A program made the translations under genes and the position numbers. From Moringa oleifera (Eukaryota > Streptophyta > Magnoliopsida > Brassicales > Moringaceae): a stretch of 64,000 nt of DNA. The notes beneath the pieces are model-generated. The model was not told the DNA's origin and did not search any database. It saw nothing but the letters and a program-made list of their open reading frames with translations. Below, piece by piece: positions 35,701 to 47,102 of this stretch (its first letter is position 1; each line of letters starts with the position of its first letter). The stretch is taken from positions 2,553,001 to 2,617,000 of the forward strand of contig JAJFZO010000234.1 in assembly GCA_021397835.1 (NCBI GenBank). The letters are read 5' to 3'.

Positions 35701-36802
35701 TTGGTGCTGGTGACTTTTCTGGTGGTGGTGGGGATTTGTAGTAGTAAGGTGGAGGTGGTGATGGAGATGGTGGTGGGGGAGACTTGTAATAGTAAGGTGG
35801 TGGTGGTGACGGAGATGGTGGTGGGGGAGATTTGTAGTAGTAAGGAGGTGGAGGAGATGGTGAAGGAGGAGGTGGAGACTTATAGTAGTATGGGGGTGGG
35901 GGTGAGGGAGATGGTGGTGGTGGGGATTTGTAGTAGTAGGGTGGTGGAGGAGATGGTGATGGTGGGGGAGGAGACTTGTAGTAGTAAGGAGGTGGAGGTG
36001 AGGGAGATGGTGGTGGTGGTGATTTATAGTAGTAAGGAGGTGGTGGAGAGGGTGATGGAGGTGGGGGGGATTTGTAGTAGTAGGGAGGTGGAGGAGACGA
36101 TGATGGAGGAGGAGGAGACTTGTAGTAGTAAGGAGGTGGGGGTGATGGAACTGGTGGTGGTGGGGACTTATAGTAGTAAGGTGGTGGTGGCGATGGGGAT
36201 GGTGGTGGAGGAGACTTGTAGTAGTAAGGCGGTGGTGGTGAAGGTGAAGGTGGTGGTGGGGATTTGTAGTGGTAAGGTGGTGGGGGAGAAGGTGACGGAG
36301 GGGGAGGAGACTTGTAGTAGTAGGGTGGTGGGGGAGAAGGTGATGGAGGTGGAGGAGACTTGTAGTGGTAGGGGGGTGGTGGAGATGGAGATGGTGGAGG
36401 AGGAGACTTGTAGTGGTATGGTGGTGGAGGTGAGGGAGAAGGTGGTGGTGGTGACTTGTAAGCATATGGTGGTGGTGGAGACGGCGATGGTGGCGGCGGA
36501 GACTTGTATTCATAAGGTGGTGGTGGTGATGGAGAGGGTGGTGGAGGTGACTTGTAAACATAAGGTGGTGGAGGCGATGGAGACGGCGGTGGCGGGGACT
36601 TGTATTCATAAGGTGGTGGAGGCGATGGAGACGGCGGTGGCGGGGACTTGTATTCATAAGGTGGTGGTGGTGGAGAGGAGTATGGGTAGGCATCTGCTGA
36701 CACTGAACCCACATTGCTTGAAACAACTAGTAAGGCGAATGCCGCCAGTATAATTCGGGGCCATGAGCGGCCCCTAGCCGGGTTGCCGCCCGGAGTCGCC
36801 AT
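32776..36802 (-). CDS. Extensin-like protein with central Ole e 1 domain
   Basis: Two exons, 36802-35350 and 34685-32776, encode 1120 aa. The split codon GG|C sits inside the Ole e 1 domain (DKKHLKG|AVVKVTCKAGDKE), so the two long frames are one gene. Residues 17-36 (IILAAFALLVVSSNVGSVSA) form a signal peptide. Residues about 37-450 are YEYK/YYYKSPPPPSPSPPPP repeats. Residues about 457-586 are the Ole e 1-like domain, with six cysteines at 465, 468, 492, 528, 541 and 584. The remainder is over twenty YYYHSPPPPVKSPPPP repeats. SPPPP serines and prolines are sites of hydroxylation and arabinosylation, and the YYY/YxY motifs allow tyrosine cross-linking, so the product should be a secreted, cross-linked wall glycoprotein. 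Two large extensin arrays on either side of one Ole e 1 domain is an uncommon layout. Exact repeat number depends on correct assembly. Confidence 0.92.
32830..34330 (-). repeat. 48-bp coding repeat, C-terminal extensin array
   Basis: A 48-bp unit encoding YYYHSPPPPVKSPPPP repeats through most of exon 2 with few changes (KK for VK at some units, one unit lacking a proline, two late units with YHYTSPPPPSPSPPPP). Low divergence suggests unequal exchange and recent homogenisation. Confidence 0.9.
35470..36690 (-). repeat. 48-bp coding repeat, N-terminal extensin array
   Basis: The unit encodes YYYKSPPPPSPSPPPP, grading from YEYKSPPPP near the start through YHYK to YYYK, then into PPPPPKPVSPPYYYTS units before the Ole e 1 domain. 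The unit length matches the C-terminal array but the sequence differs, so the arrays have expanded separately. Confidence 0.9.
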
Positions 36803-36956
36803 GGGTGACCAGAAACGCTGGCCGGCTCCAATCAGTGTGCCGGACTTTCACGGTTGCTCTATTGAAAGTGGAGATGGCCGGCGAAGATAGAAGTGAGAAA
36901 AGGTGAAAGAGAGCGTTGGGTAGTGGCGATGAGTGGAGCATTGCATGGATTTGTTT

Positions 36957-36966
36957 GTATATATAG
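36957..36966 (-). promoter_or_regulatory. TATA box of extensin gene
   Basis: CTATATATAC on the minus strand lies 155 bp upstream of the start codon, giving a 5' UTR of roughly 120 nt if transcription begins about 30 nt downstream. Confidence 0.7.
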
Positions 36967-36969
36967 GGA

Positions 36970-38986
36970 GTGTAGTCGTTGAAGGAGAGCTGTCATAAGG
37001 GACCGATTCAATTTGCTGTTTTGATTAATGCAGCAAATTGGGTTTCTCTAGCTGGCCTTGATTATTATTTTAAAAATCAGTCAATAAAAGAGAAGGAAGA
37101 TTGATTTTGCTTAAACAACTGTTTGGATCGATAGCTTGGATTCCTCCATTTGGCGGAGGGCTAATCTCTAACTAATCTTGTTGTCGGCATATTTTTAATT
37201 AATTCCACTCCTCGAGAGTGTTCAGTTTTGGTTACCACACCGAGAAGCTTGTCATGTTATCTGATTCTGGCATCAGTTTTTAAATGATTACACTTCGGCA
37301 GCAGGGTTTGTGTTATTTACTACAGAAGAATCAATCCTGAGATGGACATTAATTGCGTTACTTTTAAAAGTCAAAGTAACCTTGCAGTAAAACTTATTCA
37401 AAAGACTAAAAATCCGCTTTTGACGAGAAACTGCCTGTGGTATAGAAGTGACATAATCGGAAAAATTAGTGAAAAGCAACAAAAGCAATTAATAAATTAA
37501 ACAGAGTGGGAGGGGGCAGAGGGATGACCCGAGTGTTGCAAATTGCCCAGTTATTCACAGCAATACAGGCTGGCATGAACATGAAAACGAAAAAGGTTAA
37601 TTATTGGATTAGATGTAAGAAAAAGAACTTAAAAAAATAAAGGTGTCACTATTAGACAGCCATGGGTCTGACTTGCCTCAGACAAGAAGGAAGAAGCTAA
37701 TCCAATTAAATAATAAGTTGTTAAATGATGCACGTTTTATGCTGTAAGCCTGGGTTTGCTTCAGCAAGGAAGCAAGTGATCATATTGTATTATCCTGTTT
37801 GAGTTAGACGGATTTAAAGGTTTGCATGTGAATCTGAATGATGAGGATGACATGTGACCTAAAATGGAGTGGACTTCCAGCTTTTTTTTTTTTCTTTTTT
37901 GTTGCAGGTAATTTTGATCTAAAACCCACAAAAGAGAAGAAAAGGGGAAGACAGAATACAGTTAATTACGAGTGGAAATTCATTCCGTGTAAGAAATAAT
38001 AATGGGATACTTCCTTTAAATAGTAACATAAATGACCCTACCCTTCACACACCCTTTTGGACCACCTTCTTGCCTTGCTTCTTGTCATCTTCTTCAATTG
38101 TTCCTGCTCCTTTTCTTTTTCTTTTTTTGGGTTTTTGGATCTGAGATTGAAGATATGACAGGAGCTAAGTCTTTGTATATGATTTGTATTTGGGTTTATT
38201 TTGGTGGGTTTTGTGTAATTAGGATAACATTGAAAGATTCTATAATTATTACGAATGTAAATAATTATAAAATATGATGAATTGGGTGGATGCCACATGC
38301 GTTAATTGGCTTGGGCTATTTGCTACTTGTAAAGTCAACCCTGTAAGATAATAACAATTGGGTATCACATGTTGATAATAGTAAGGGGAAGAAATTGGAG
38401 AAACAGCTGTAATAAGTATGTTACATGTATGAAAGTTTATTATTGTTGCTAATAGAGAAGGCAAATGGGGATTTGATTGGGAAAGAAGCCTGTTAAAATG
38501 TCAAAATTAAGACTTATAATCGCACATAATTCAAAGACCACCAACCTACCTCTGGATGTTCTGTTTTGTGGCCTTGCAAGTCAATGACGTGCGGTGAAAC
38601 AACTCCTCTTTTAAAAATCGGATTAGAGTGTTGAAGATGGCAAACCCTATGAGTTGTTGAGGTTACCGAATTATAGAAAGAATTTGTAGTAAAACTACAG
38701 AACGTGAATGGGACGTTGCTGTCTGATGCTTATAATGTTGGAATAATAATGGAGCCACACCTCAGTAAATTTTGATGGTTATTAATGTTAACGTCAAAAA
38801 ACAAAGAGCCACACCTCTTTATTCTTACCTTCTATCAAACGTATCTCACCTAATCTTATGCTATTAGCAGTTTGATTTTACCATCAACAGCCATTTGCTT
38901 TTATTTATTTATTTATTTTCCTTTTTGGTGGCACTGGCCCCCATCCATGGCCATGGCTGCTGTTACTTCACCCATGTCCATGTTAA
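36970..38986. other. Extensin upstream region and intergenic sequence
   Basis: The first several hundred bases should hold extensin regulatory sequence. No gene was recognised; the open frames around 38032-38298 and 38249-38464 lack motifs. Confidence 0.4.
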
Positions 38987-39024
38987 TTCAGATTAACATT
39001 TTTTTTTTTTTTTGTTAATCTGAA
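38987..39024. repeat. Perfect 12-bp inverted repeat with oligo-T loop
   Basis: TTCAGATTAACA (38987-38998) and TGTTAATCTGAA (39013-39024) are exact reverse complements separated by 14 T residues. Confidence 0.85.
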
Positions 39025-39050
39025 GTGAAATTTCATTAATATTTTTATAA

Positions 39051-40165
39051 TTTTTTATTAAAAACTCAACACAAAATTAAGTTGAGCAGAAAATTTTCAT
39101 CCTGTTAATTTTCACTCGCTGCTTGCTTCACTTAATGTCTCGGTAACCAAACACGTTTAGACAATTATGGGCTCTTGTTTCTATCTAATTCTAGCAAACA
39201 GCATGTCATCGGTGTGTTTGGATACCCGAATCCAGAACCCGATTATATTCATTTTATCTTTCGGAAAAGTCAGTTTCACCGATTTGAAAACAAAAAAGAG
39301 AATGATAATAATAAAAGCAGAAAGACAAAGAGGGGGAAAAACGAAGAAAGAAAACAGGAAAGCAAAAGGAAGTTGCCAGAGAATTTGCTTTAAGCAAAAT
39401 GAAAGCAGGTGAAAAAGGGTGGCTGAGCGAAAAGAAAAAGGTAAAATTTTAAAAGCATTTATGTAATTTTTCAATAAAATAATGATACATAATTATAAAA
39501 AAGATAATTTATTACTTTTATTAATATAATAAATTATTAAAATGTTTTTTAATACTTTATTAAAAAGTTAACACGAAATTAAATCAGCAAAAAATTTTGT
39601 TCTAAAGAGTTATATTATTATTGTGCTGCTAAATTTTAAAAATTATAAAATAGAAAACATATTGTCTAATTATGAACATAAATACTTCCACTTGAGTATC
39701 TCCGTCAATTCTCACACGCATCACAGCCATCTGCCCACTAATTTGATTACTACGAAAATATCTAAATTTTGATCGCATTCATTTCAATAAGCCATATAAT
39801 GCGATAAGGTTCTTTTAAAAAAATAAAGGGAGAGAGATTCCTATAATTTTTTTATAATTATTTTCTCTAGAAACACATGGAGTGTACCTTCAAGTTTATA
39901 TATTATTTTCTTGCTTATTGAAAAACGCCCGAGTAACGCTGAACACATGCTTATAATTTAGTAGACAAATTTTTTAAAAAAAGGACAAAAGGTCATATCA
40001 TGTTTTGAATTAGATTAGGTAACGCCAAACAGGACTTTAACAAACATGTGAGACCCCATCCTTCACCAATCAATTATTGTCCCTGCTCTCTTCAAGCATC
40101 TTAAACAAGGACAATGTTTTCTTTTTTTGTTGATTTATATTTTGTATTGAGTTTTTTAATAAAAT
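39051..40165. repeat. Segment bounded by inverted AT-rich repeats
   Basis: The sequence ttattaaaaactcaacacaa near 39055-39074 recurs as its reverse complement near 40140-40160 (tttgtattgagttttttaat), with one substitution and one extra T. A third, direct copy lies near 39555-39600. The interior has no open frame of note. It may be a non-autonomous DNA element, though the ends lack known transposon signatures. Confidence 0.4.
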
Positions 40166-40182
40166 TTAAAAAATATTTTAAT

Positions 40183-40271
40183 AATTTAAAATACTAATAT
40201 AAATAAATAATTTAAAATACTAATATAAATAAATAATTTAAAATACTAATATAAATAAATAATTTAAAATA
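40183..40271. repeat. 26-bp tandem repeat, about 3.4 copies
   Basis: The units at 40183-40208, 40209-40234 and 40235-40260 are identical, each starting aatttaaaatactaatat; a partial copy follows to 40271. Confidence 0.95.
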
Positions 40272-43200
40272 TTAAATTTATTAAATTATTGTATATCATA
40301 ATTTCATTAAAAGTATAATACAACTTAAATTTGCAAAACATTTTCATCTCTTCAATAGTATGGTAGATATACACAAAGATGCAGTAAGCAAAACTCATGG
40401 CCAAGTTCCACCTCCGCGTGGCATTCAATTATACTTTATGTTACCGGTTCAATAGGTGGCCCTCTTCTTGCCTTCGTTGACTTGGCTTCGCAGCCGCCCC
40501 CCTCCACATGTTTGCTTGTTCCTTTTATTGTAGTTTTATCTCTCTGTACCAAGTATGGACCGACACTAAATTTCTTGGATACTCCGATTTTTCTTTATTT
40601 TATAATATTGCCACTAAAATACACATTAGCAAATTTATGATATATATTAAATTCATCTTTTGATTATATTTTTCTTAAATTTACAATTTCCAAGATCCGT
40701 GAAGCAAATTAATAAACTACTCATTTATTTATGGTGACATATTGTGTCACTTTTAGGTTACCTAAAAGAGAAGGTAATTTGACTCTTGATAAACCTGCAT
40801 TTTATGCTTAAAAGTGAATACTTTCAATACATATTAAAAATAATTTGAATTAATGTTTAATCTTTAAAGCTTAGTATCGAAAAAACAAATTTAAAATCTT
40901 AAGACATCTCAAACTATTAAAAATTTATTAATAATGATAATGACATTTACCAAGTTTTTTGACAAGGCTTTGATGACACGTACTGAGTCTTGTGAACATA
41001 AATTCCATTGAAATCACCTGTATAAGAAATACTAAAAAGTAGTTAAGTGTCTAATTAGTCTATGTAAAAGGTTAACTCTTGAATCTGTGTAGGTGGCTCC
41101 TAATTAAAAGGTCCACCCTACCCACCCCTACAAGAAACAAAATGCATGACAATGCCGCATTAACTGCTTTTAAAGGTTAATTGTAGTTTATTTATTATTT
41201 TAATAATTTGTATTCATATGAATTTGGGTCTTCATGTTCAATATTTTTGTAACAAGTTATTAACTCTCGTGTAGCTTCGATTGAAGTGACTCTATCAGTT
41301 TTGTTATGTCCCATCTCATGAAAATAAAATAATAAAAACTTATTTATAATGCGCATAAACCATGTTTAAGATTATATAATATATAGTTTATATATGTGTG
41401 CATTTATATAACACAAACTCTTGCCATGTTGTTGAGTGGTCAAGTTAGAAAGATGCATAAGTCATAGAAGATAATTGTTACTGATACATTTATTAAATGT
41501 TTCCTAGCATGTCAGAAGGATTGTTTTGTAATTATCTTTTTTATTTAATGAAAACGAGAAAATATATGACGAAAAAGACGTTTCAACTGATTTTAGGTGA
41601 AATTAATCTATGTTATCATACGGATACAGGTGGCATGCTGATTCAAGTATGGGATAAAACTTAGGTAACGCAAATGAGGTTACAAATATATTTAAATAAT
41701 AAAAAATACAGTTGATAAGTAAAAATAACAAGTTAAATGATTGAGCCAAACTTATTGATGGATTAAATATGTTTTTTTATTTACTTGGAAATTTAAAATA
41801 AAACTTCTACATCCTACCAAACATACATAATTTATTTAACATTTGATTTCTTTTGTATCTTCCGAATCAAAAAAAAAAAAAGGGTATTCAAGTTTTTAAA
41901 AGTAAATATTACCTAGAAATATTAGGTATGTAAAAATTAATTGCACAAAATAAGTTGTTGACCAATCAGATTGCGTTACAAACAATCAGATTAAGCAAAA
42001 AATTAACATTGTAACTAGTTTCAACAACAATCTAATGGATTGTTCATATAGCTAAATTCACAAAAATATAACTAACATTTTTAGCCAGTTGACTTTTTTT
42101 TTTAATAGATAAACCAGAGTTTACTTAAAAATAAACTTTGAATAATTAATCAACAAGGAATTAAAGCAATGAACAAAAATTTACGTGGCTTGATTGGAAA
42201 GCCTATGACCACGGACTGACTTTACCAAATAAGAGATCAAAATCGTTTGTTAATTAGGAATAAGTGCAGAGTTATAAAAGGATACTTAGGTTCAGCACCT
42301 TACAAGTTTTGATTCTTCGCCTATCTTAATCAATTTTACAATTAACTGGAATAGAGCTTACCGAAAGAAGAATTACAAAACAAGTCTTAATTGTTGCCTA
42401 AACTCCTTATACAACATATGCAGATCTGAAATTTTCTGCCCGTGCATTCAATAAAACGAACACCACATCACTATTATCTCTGTCAATTACAGAAAACATT
42501 CCCCGACAAATTAGAAAATGTTCACTTCATTTTTAATATGTAATATGAGTAAAATATAGAAGTTGAGCTTTAACAAGCAACCGAGCAAATGAGTAGAGGG
42601 ACACTTGTGTTAGCAAAGACACGTCATTTTCATAAAATGGATAGGATCAATTTTCCTACTTAGAAGGGTTATTTTCAATGACTAATTAGAAATGCAAGAG
42701 GGCTTGCAAAATTGATGCATGAGCCATAGCTTCGACTCTATTAACATCACTTCAGAAGAAGAATCCAAGGCACTTCTGTAGTAAAAAAATGGTGAGTGAC
42801 AAGTCATTCTCAAGTCATCACTCACCCCTTCCTGTGTCCTTTAAATACTAAATTAAAAAAAAAAAAAAGTTAGGTGGCAGCCATGTAATCGACTTTAATT
42901 TCGTCATTGATAAGTCTTCCATTTATCTCTAAATTCAATTTGAAGGTCATTTTCAGCATCCCCTTTATCATGTACCGATGATTGGTCATGATTCAATGTT
43001 TGATTAATCTCACTTTTTGTCAGTTTTCAACATCTTAAGAAACAAAATCAAAGAAAATCATTAGAGAGTGATAAGGCTGATACATGCGTTTATGACTTAG
43101 GCCTCAAAAGTTGCTCTTTTTGTGCTTAAGCAACTAGTTTGCAGCTTGCAACAAGTGTCTTGCAAAACTTAATCACTTGTCACTCAAGTTACCCAAAATT

Positions 43201-44660
43201 ACCAAGACTTTCTTATTAGACTTTATTAATGAATAACAACTGGACGGACATGGGATGGCACAAATTTGGATTTGAATTGATTTATGGGTTTTGTTCACTG
43301 TAAGGCATGTGACAAATGTTCAAAGACAAACAATAGTGCCAAGGGACAACATGGTAGGTGGCTTCTCTGCTTTCACATATTTATCTTGACCAAAAACATA
43401 TCTTATGCTTTCTCACTTCATTTTTTTTTTTTTTGGTTTTATTTTATTAAAGCTAATCCATATTCTCATATCCCCATGGATACTCCCACGTTATTATTTT
43501 TTAAGAATTTGATTAATTGGTTGAAAACGATGAAAACGAAAAAGGAAAATAGCTTCAAAAGATTTTTTTTTTTTTAAATGCGTCCCTTGCAAGGTAAGAG
43601 CTGGGAGTGAAGGAATGGGAGATGCCCTGTAGGCTCCTATTGTAGAACAAGGGGGGAGAGAGAGAGAAGTGAAACTGTGGATGGAGATATCAGAAGTAGT
43701 GGTTTTGTTTTAGTCTGTTGGACTGACAATGCAAGAGAATTTTGAAAATTCCAACTTCCTGTCTAGTGGTGTCATTATCATCTTATTATTGACATAATTC
43801 CAGCAATGAAAAGTGAACAACCCTAAAGCCTTTTTTTTTTTTTTGTCATATGTGAGAACTACAAATTTCTAACATTGAATTTTTATTCTCTGTAACAACT
43901 AATTGGGTATCTACAGATTTTTTAAATAATAAAATTAAATGATGATAACAAAAAATCTAAATATTTAATTAACTCAATAAGTTCACAATTTTTAAGTATA
44001 CAAAACCAAAATTTTATTTATTATTATTGATGTTAATGATAATTTTTTCAACCCTCTAGAATTTTTTTTTCAATCAAACTATGAGTTTTAAAATGCCTTC
44101 AAATAAATTTTAATTTATTGATTATATAAATTAAATTTTAATAAAAATAATTATAAACAATAATAATATTTTTATTATTAAAATGTCTGAAAAATTTACA
44201 TTTCATTATGGGATGAAAACGAACTATTTTAAGAACTATTTAAAATTTTGATAGTATATTTTACAAAAATATTTTCAATACTCAAGATCATTAATTTTAA
44301 TATTTAAATTTCTTAATAAAATTTAATTTGATTCAAATTGATAAATTATATTTTGTTTAAAAATATTTTAAATGCGTGAGTTGATTAAAGAGAAAAAATC
44401 AAACTTAAAATTTTAAATAATTTTTAATCTAAATTTTTTATATTTTTTTAATCGTTATGGTTTTGTTTTACTGATGTTTACTTAAAAAAAATATTTCATA
44501 AAAATATAAAAAAATGAACTTTCAAAATCCAGTCTTACATGACCAGGTATGTAACTTACCGGTTGTAGTACTGCAAGAAGTAAGGAGAGGTCTTGGACGG
44601 GGCTAAGAAGCTGCACTAGACAACCTTCACAAGCATATACTGTTTAATGGCAGTCCCTTG
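40272..44660. other. AT-rich intergenic sequence
   Basis: No gene recognised. Sequence near 42160-42240 (tttacgtggcttgattggaa … gaccacggactgac) resembles a motif common near retroelement ends in plants, and a similar one occurs at 52890-52920. The plus-strand frame at 43284-43577 is mostly low complexity. Confidence 0.4.
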
Positions 44661-44666
44661 GGCGAG

Positions 44667-45001
44667 GTTTTAAAACTCAATGTGGATGCATCTTATACTA
44701 AGGCAACCAATAGCCTCAATCACGTGGAATACTCACGGATACTTTAGGGAGGGTGTTGATGCGTGCGACCTCAAGATGGTTTAATATATTATATGCTGTG
44801 CATGAAGAATTATTGACCATCAGATTCGAGCTAGACATGATGTTTCAGCATGAAAGAGGGCGGACAACAGTGAAGAGTGATTGTGCATTAGCAATAACTG
44901 AAATTAAATTGGGTCCTCAGTGCCATGCATGCATTGACACTTTTGATCAGTGTTCATTTAATCACACTTCTACATTAGCCAACTTTTTTCTCATAGGTTA
45001 G
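44667..45001 (+). pseudogene. RNase H-like (RVT_3 type) domain fragment
   Basis: The frame opens VLKLNVDASYTKATNSLNHV, shifts near 44735, then reads DTLGRVLMRATSRWFNILYA, VHEELLTIRFELDMMFQHER and TTVKSDCALAITEIK, ending FNHTSTLANFFLIG before TAG. This follows the plant RVT_3 pattern: LNVDGA, RDxxGxVL, AEExAIxxGL, VESDxxxAI, HxxRxxNxxAHxLA. The three acidic residues expected at the active site (D of NVDA, E of HEELL, D of KSDCA) are retained, but the frame is broken once. Such domains end plant LINE ORF2 proteins and also occur alone. No LINE RT precedes it here. Confidence 0.65.
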
Positions 45002-47100
45002 CCCGTATTTCCGTTGAAGTAAGTGCACAAAAATTATGGTGGAATTCTATTTCTATGCATTTTTATCACATTGACATCAATGTTGGTTGATGAAATTATA
45101 TTTTTTTTATAAAAAGGTTTAAATTTATATTATATTTAGAAATTAAAAATAATGTATCTAAATGGTAAAAACTTTGGAGTCTAAGAGATGCATGTCTAGG
45201 TAGTTAAAAGTTAGGCCTATGCTTATGTCATTCGTCTACCTAATGAACAACATAATAGTCTGCTTTTTGAAACTATCCAGTACACCTATCCCATAATCAT
45301 GATTCCATCCACCTAAAATTAACCACGTGTTGTCAGCAATCATTTAAATATTGTCTTTATCCGGGGCGTTTTGGGTGTGTTTCTGTTTGTCCCTTTCCGT
45401 GTCTGGAAAATAAAGTAAAAGGATAGAAGCTTCCAAGCACGGAAGCCACCGTCCTATTATTTTTACAGGCCAAATTACCAACCATTCTATTTACAATTGG
45501 AGAATTGGTTGGCCTTGAAACCAAAAGAGAACCGAGTTCGTGTTTGCTTATGCAGCACTCAAGGAATGGGACCGTTGTACAAATCCTATTGTCCTGTACC
45601 TTTTGTCAATTTGGAGGGGTTGAGTACATCCCAATTCATTCCAATATTAAAAAACACTATGCTAATTAAATTAATCCATTACCCTTATATATGGAAGAAA
45701 CAAGAGCAATTAATTGAGCTTTTCAAAACATGAAACTAAATTCCAACTTTGAATTTTCTTCTTCCTGACTGATTAATGGGTGGAGTACAATTTTTTTCTT
45801 CTGAATTAGGTGTCATTGGGCTGGATTTTTTTGACAAAAATACAACGTATGATGTGACCGAGACCACAACTTCTCAAACTTACTCTCAGGAAATATCCTT
45901 TACTATTTATTTTTATAGAGCAAATATAAATAGAACTAAGGTGAACACACACAAAAAAAAAAAAAAAAAAAGAATCTCATTTGCCTGCAGGCCTCCAACA
46001 AGTTGAGGCCAATAGACACACTAATGTTACGTTGTCATCCACTGAGCCAACGCCAAGCACCAGCCTTGATAGTGCCAAAATCAACATCTGATGGATACTA
46101 CTGGTTGTGTTTTGGCCAACATTACACCCTTGTTTCCGAAACTCTTTTAGTTGATCAGCATACATAACTAAGGACCAAGACCAGATCTGTGTGATTTGCT
46201 TTTATACGCTTGAAAGTTGAAATCAGATTTTCATTTGGCCAAATCATAAGTTAACATCTTGGTAAGTGTGATTTTATAGTATTTATGCAATATAAGTAAT
46301 GAGCTAATAAGTTATTAGGAACACTTCCATAAGTTTAAATTTGGTCCCAAAGAATTTTGGAGGGTGGTAATTTCAGACACTTGGTCTAATTTCTGCTCCT
46401 CCAATACATCAACTTAGCATGTGCAACCAATGAGGACATGCCACCTCAGCAACATACTTCGGCTTAAGAAAAAAACAAGCAGGATGACTCATTCAGGCCC
46501 AGAGAAGATGGACTCAGAGCCTACAAAAACCTTAAGAATACCAGGATTGACAAAGCTTCAAAGGAAGTGTAACCTCATGAAAGTAATAGAACTTTGATGA
46601 TCCCAAAATTACAATAAGATAAGAAGGAAATTTTTGAGAAATCTGAAAAAGAAAAGCTCCCCCGTTCGAGGAGATACCATGCAAGCAACGTCCAACTAGT
46701 TGCCCAGCTCAATTAAAAGTGTGAATCTCACTCCCCATGAAAGCCTACGATCTAAGTTAACATGGAAGAAGCCCAGAGACGTAAGCAAAGAGGCCGAGCC
46801 TAATTAAAAGGCATGGCAGAGATAAAGACTTCGGGAGAAATGTCTAAACACAAGGAGAAATGCCTAGTTGCCTAACGAGAGATCCTTAACGACAAGTGAA
46901 GTCTAGAGCCGAACATGTCAAGAAGAATGGTCAAGTGAAGTCTAGAGCTCGGAGAGTTTGACATAAAGTTTCATCTCAGGATAGCTATCCGAGCACAACC
47001 CCTAGCAGACTTTATTGTAGAATGCTACATGTCAAAGGTAAGACAGAATGCATAAGAGGTCGAAGGAAGGAGGTAGAGCCTTTATAGTCCGGGGACTATG
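45002..47100. other. Intergenic and probable retroelement flank
   Basis: No gene recognised to about 46380. From there to 47100 the base composition becomes less AT-rich and purine-rich, like the pol relic that follows, so this is probably degraded upstream sequence of the same element. No LTR pair was found. Confidence 0.4.
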
Positions 47101-47102
47101 GA

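Noticed and set aside
35434..36753. Open frames of 430 codons (minus, His/Leu/Thr-rich) and 377 codons (plus) over the extensin N-terminal array
   Set aside because: Both are other-frame readings of the same 48-bp coding repeat; neither has a signal peptide or a recognisable domain.
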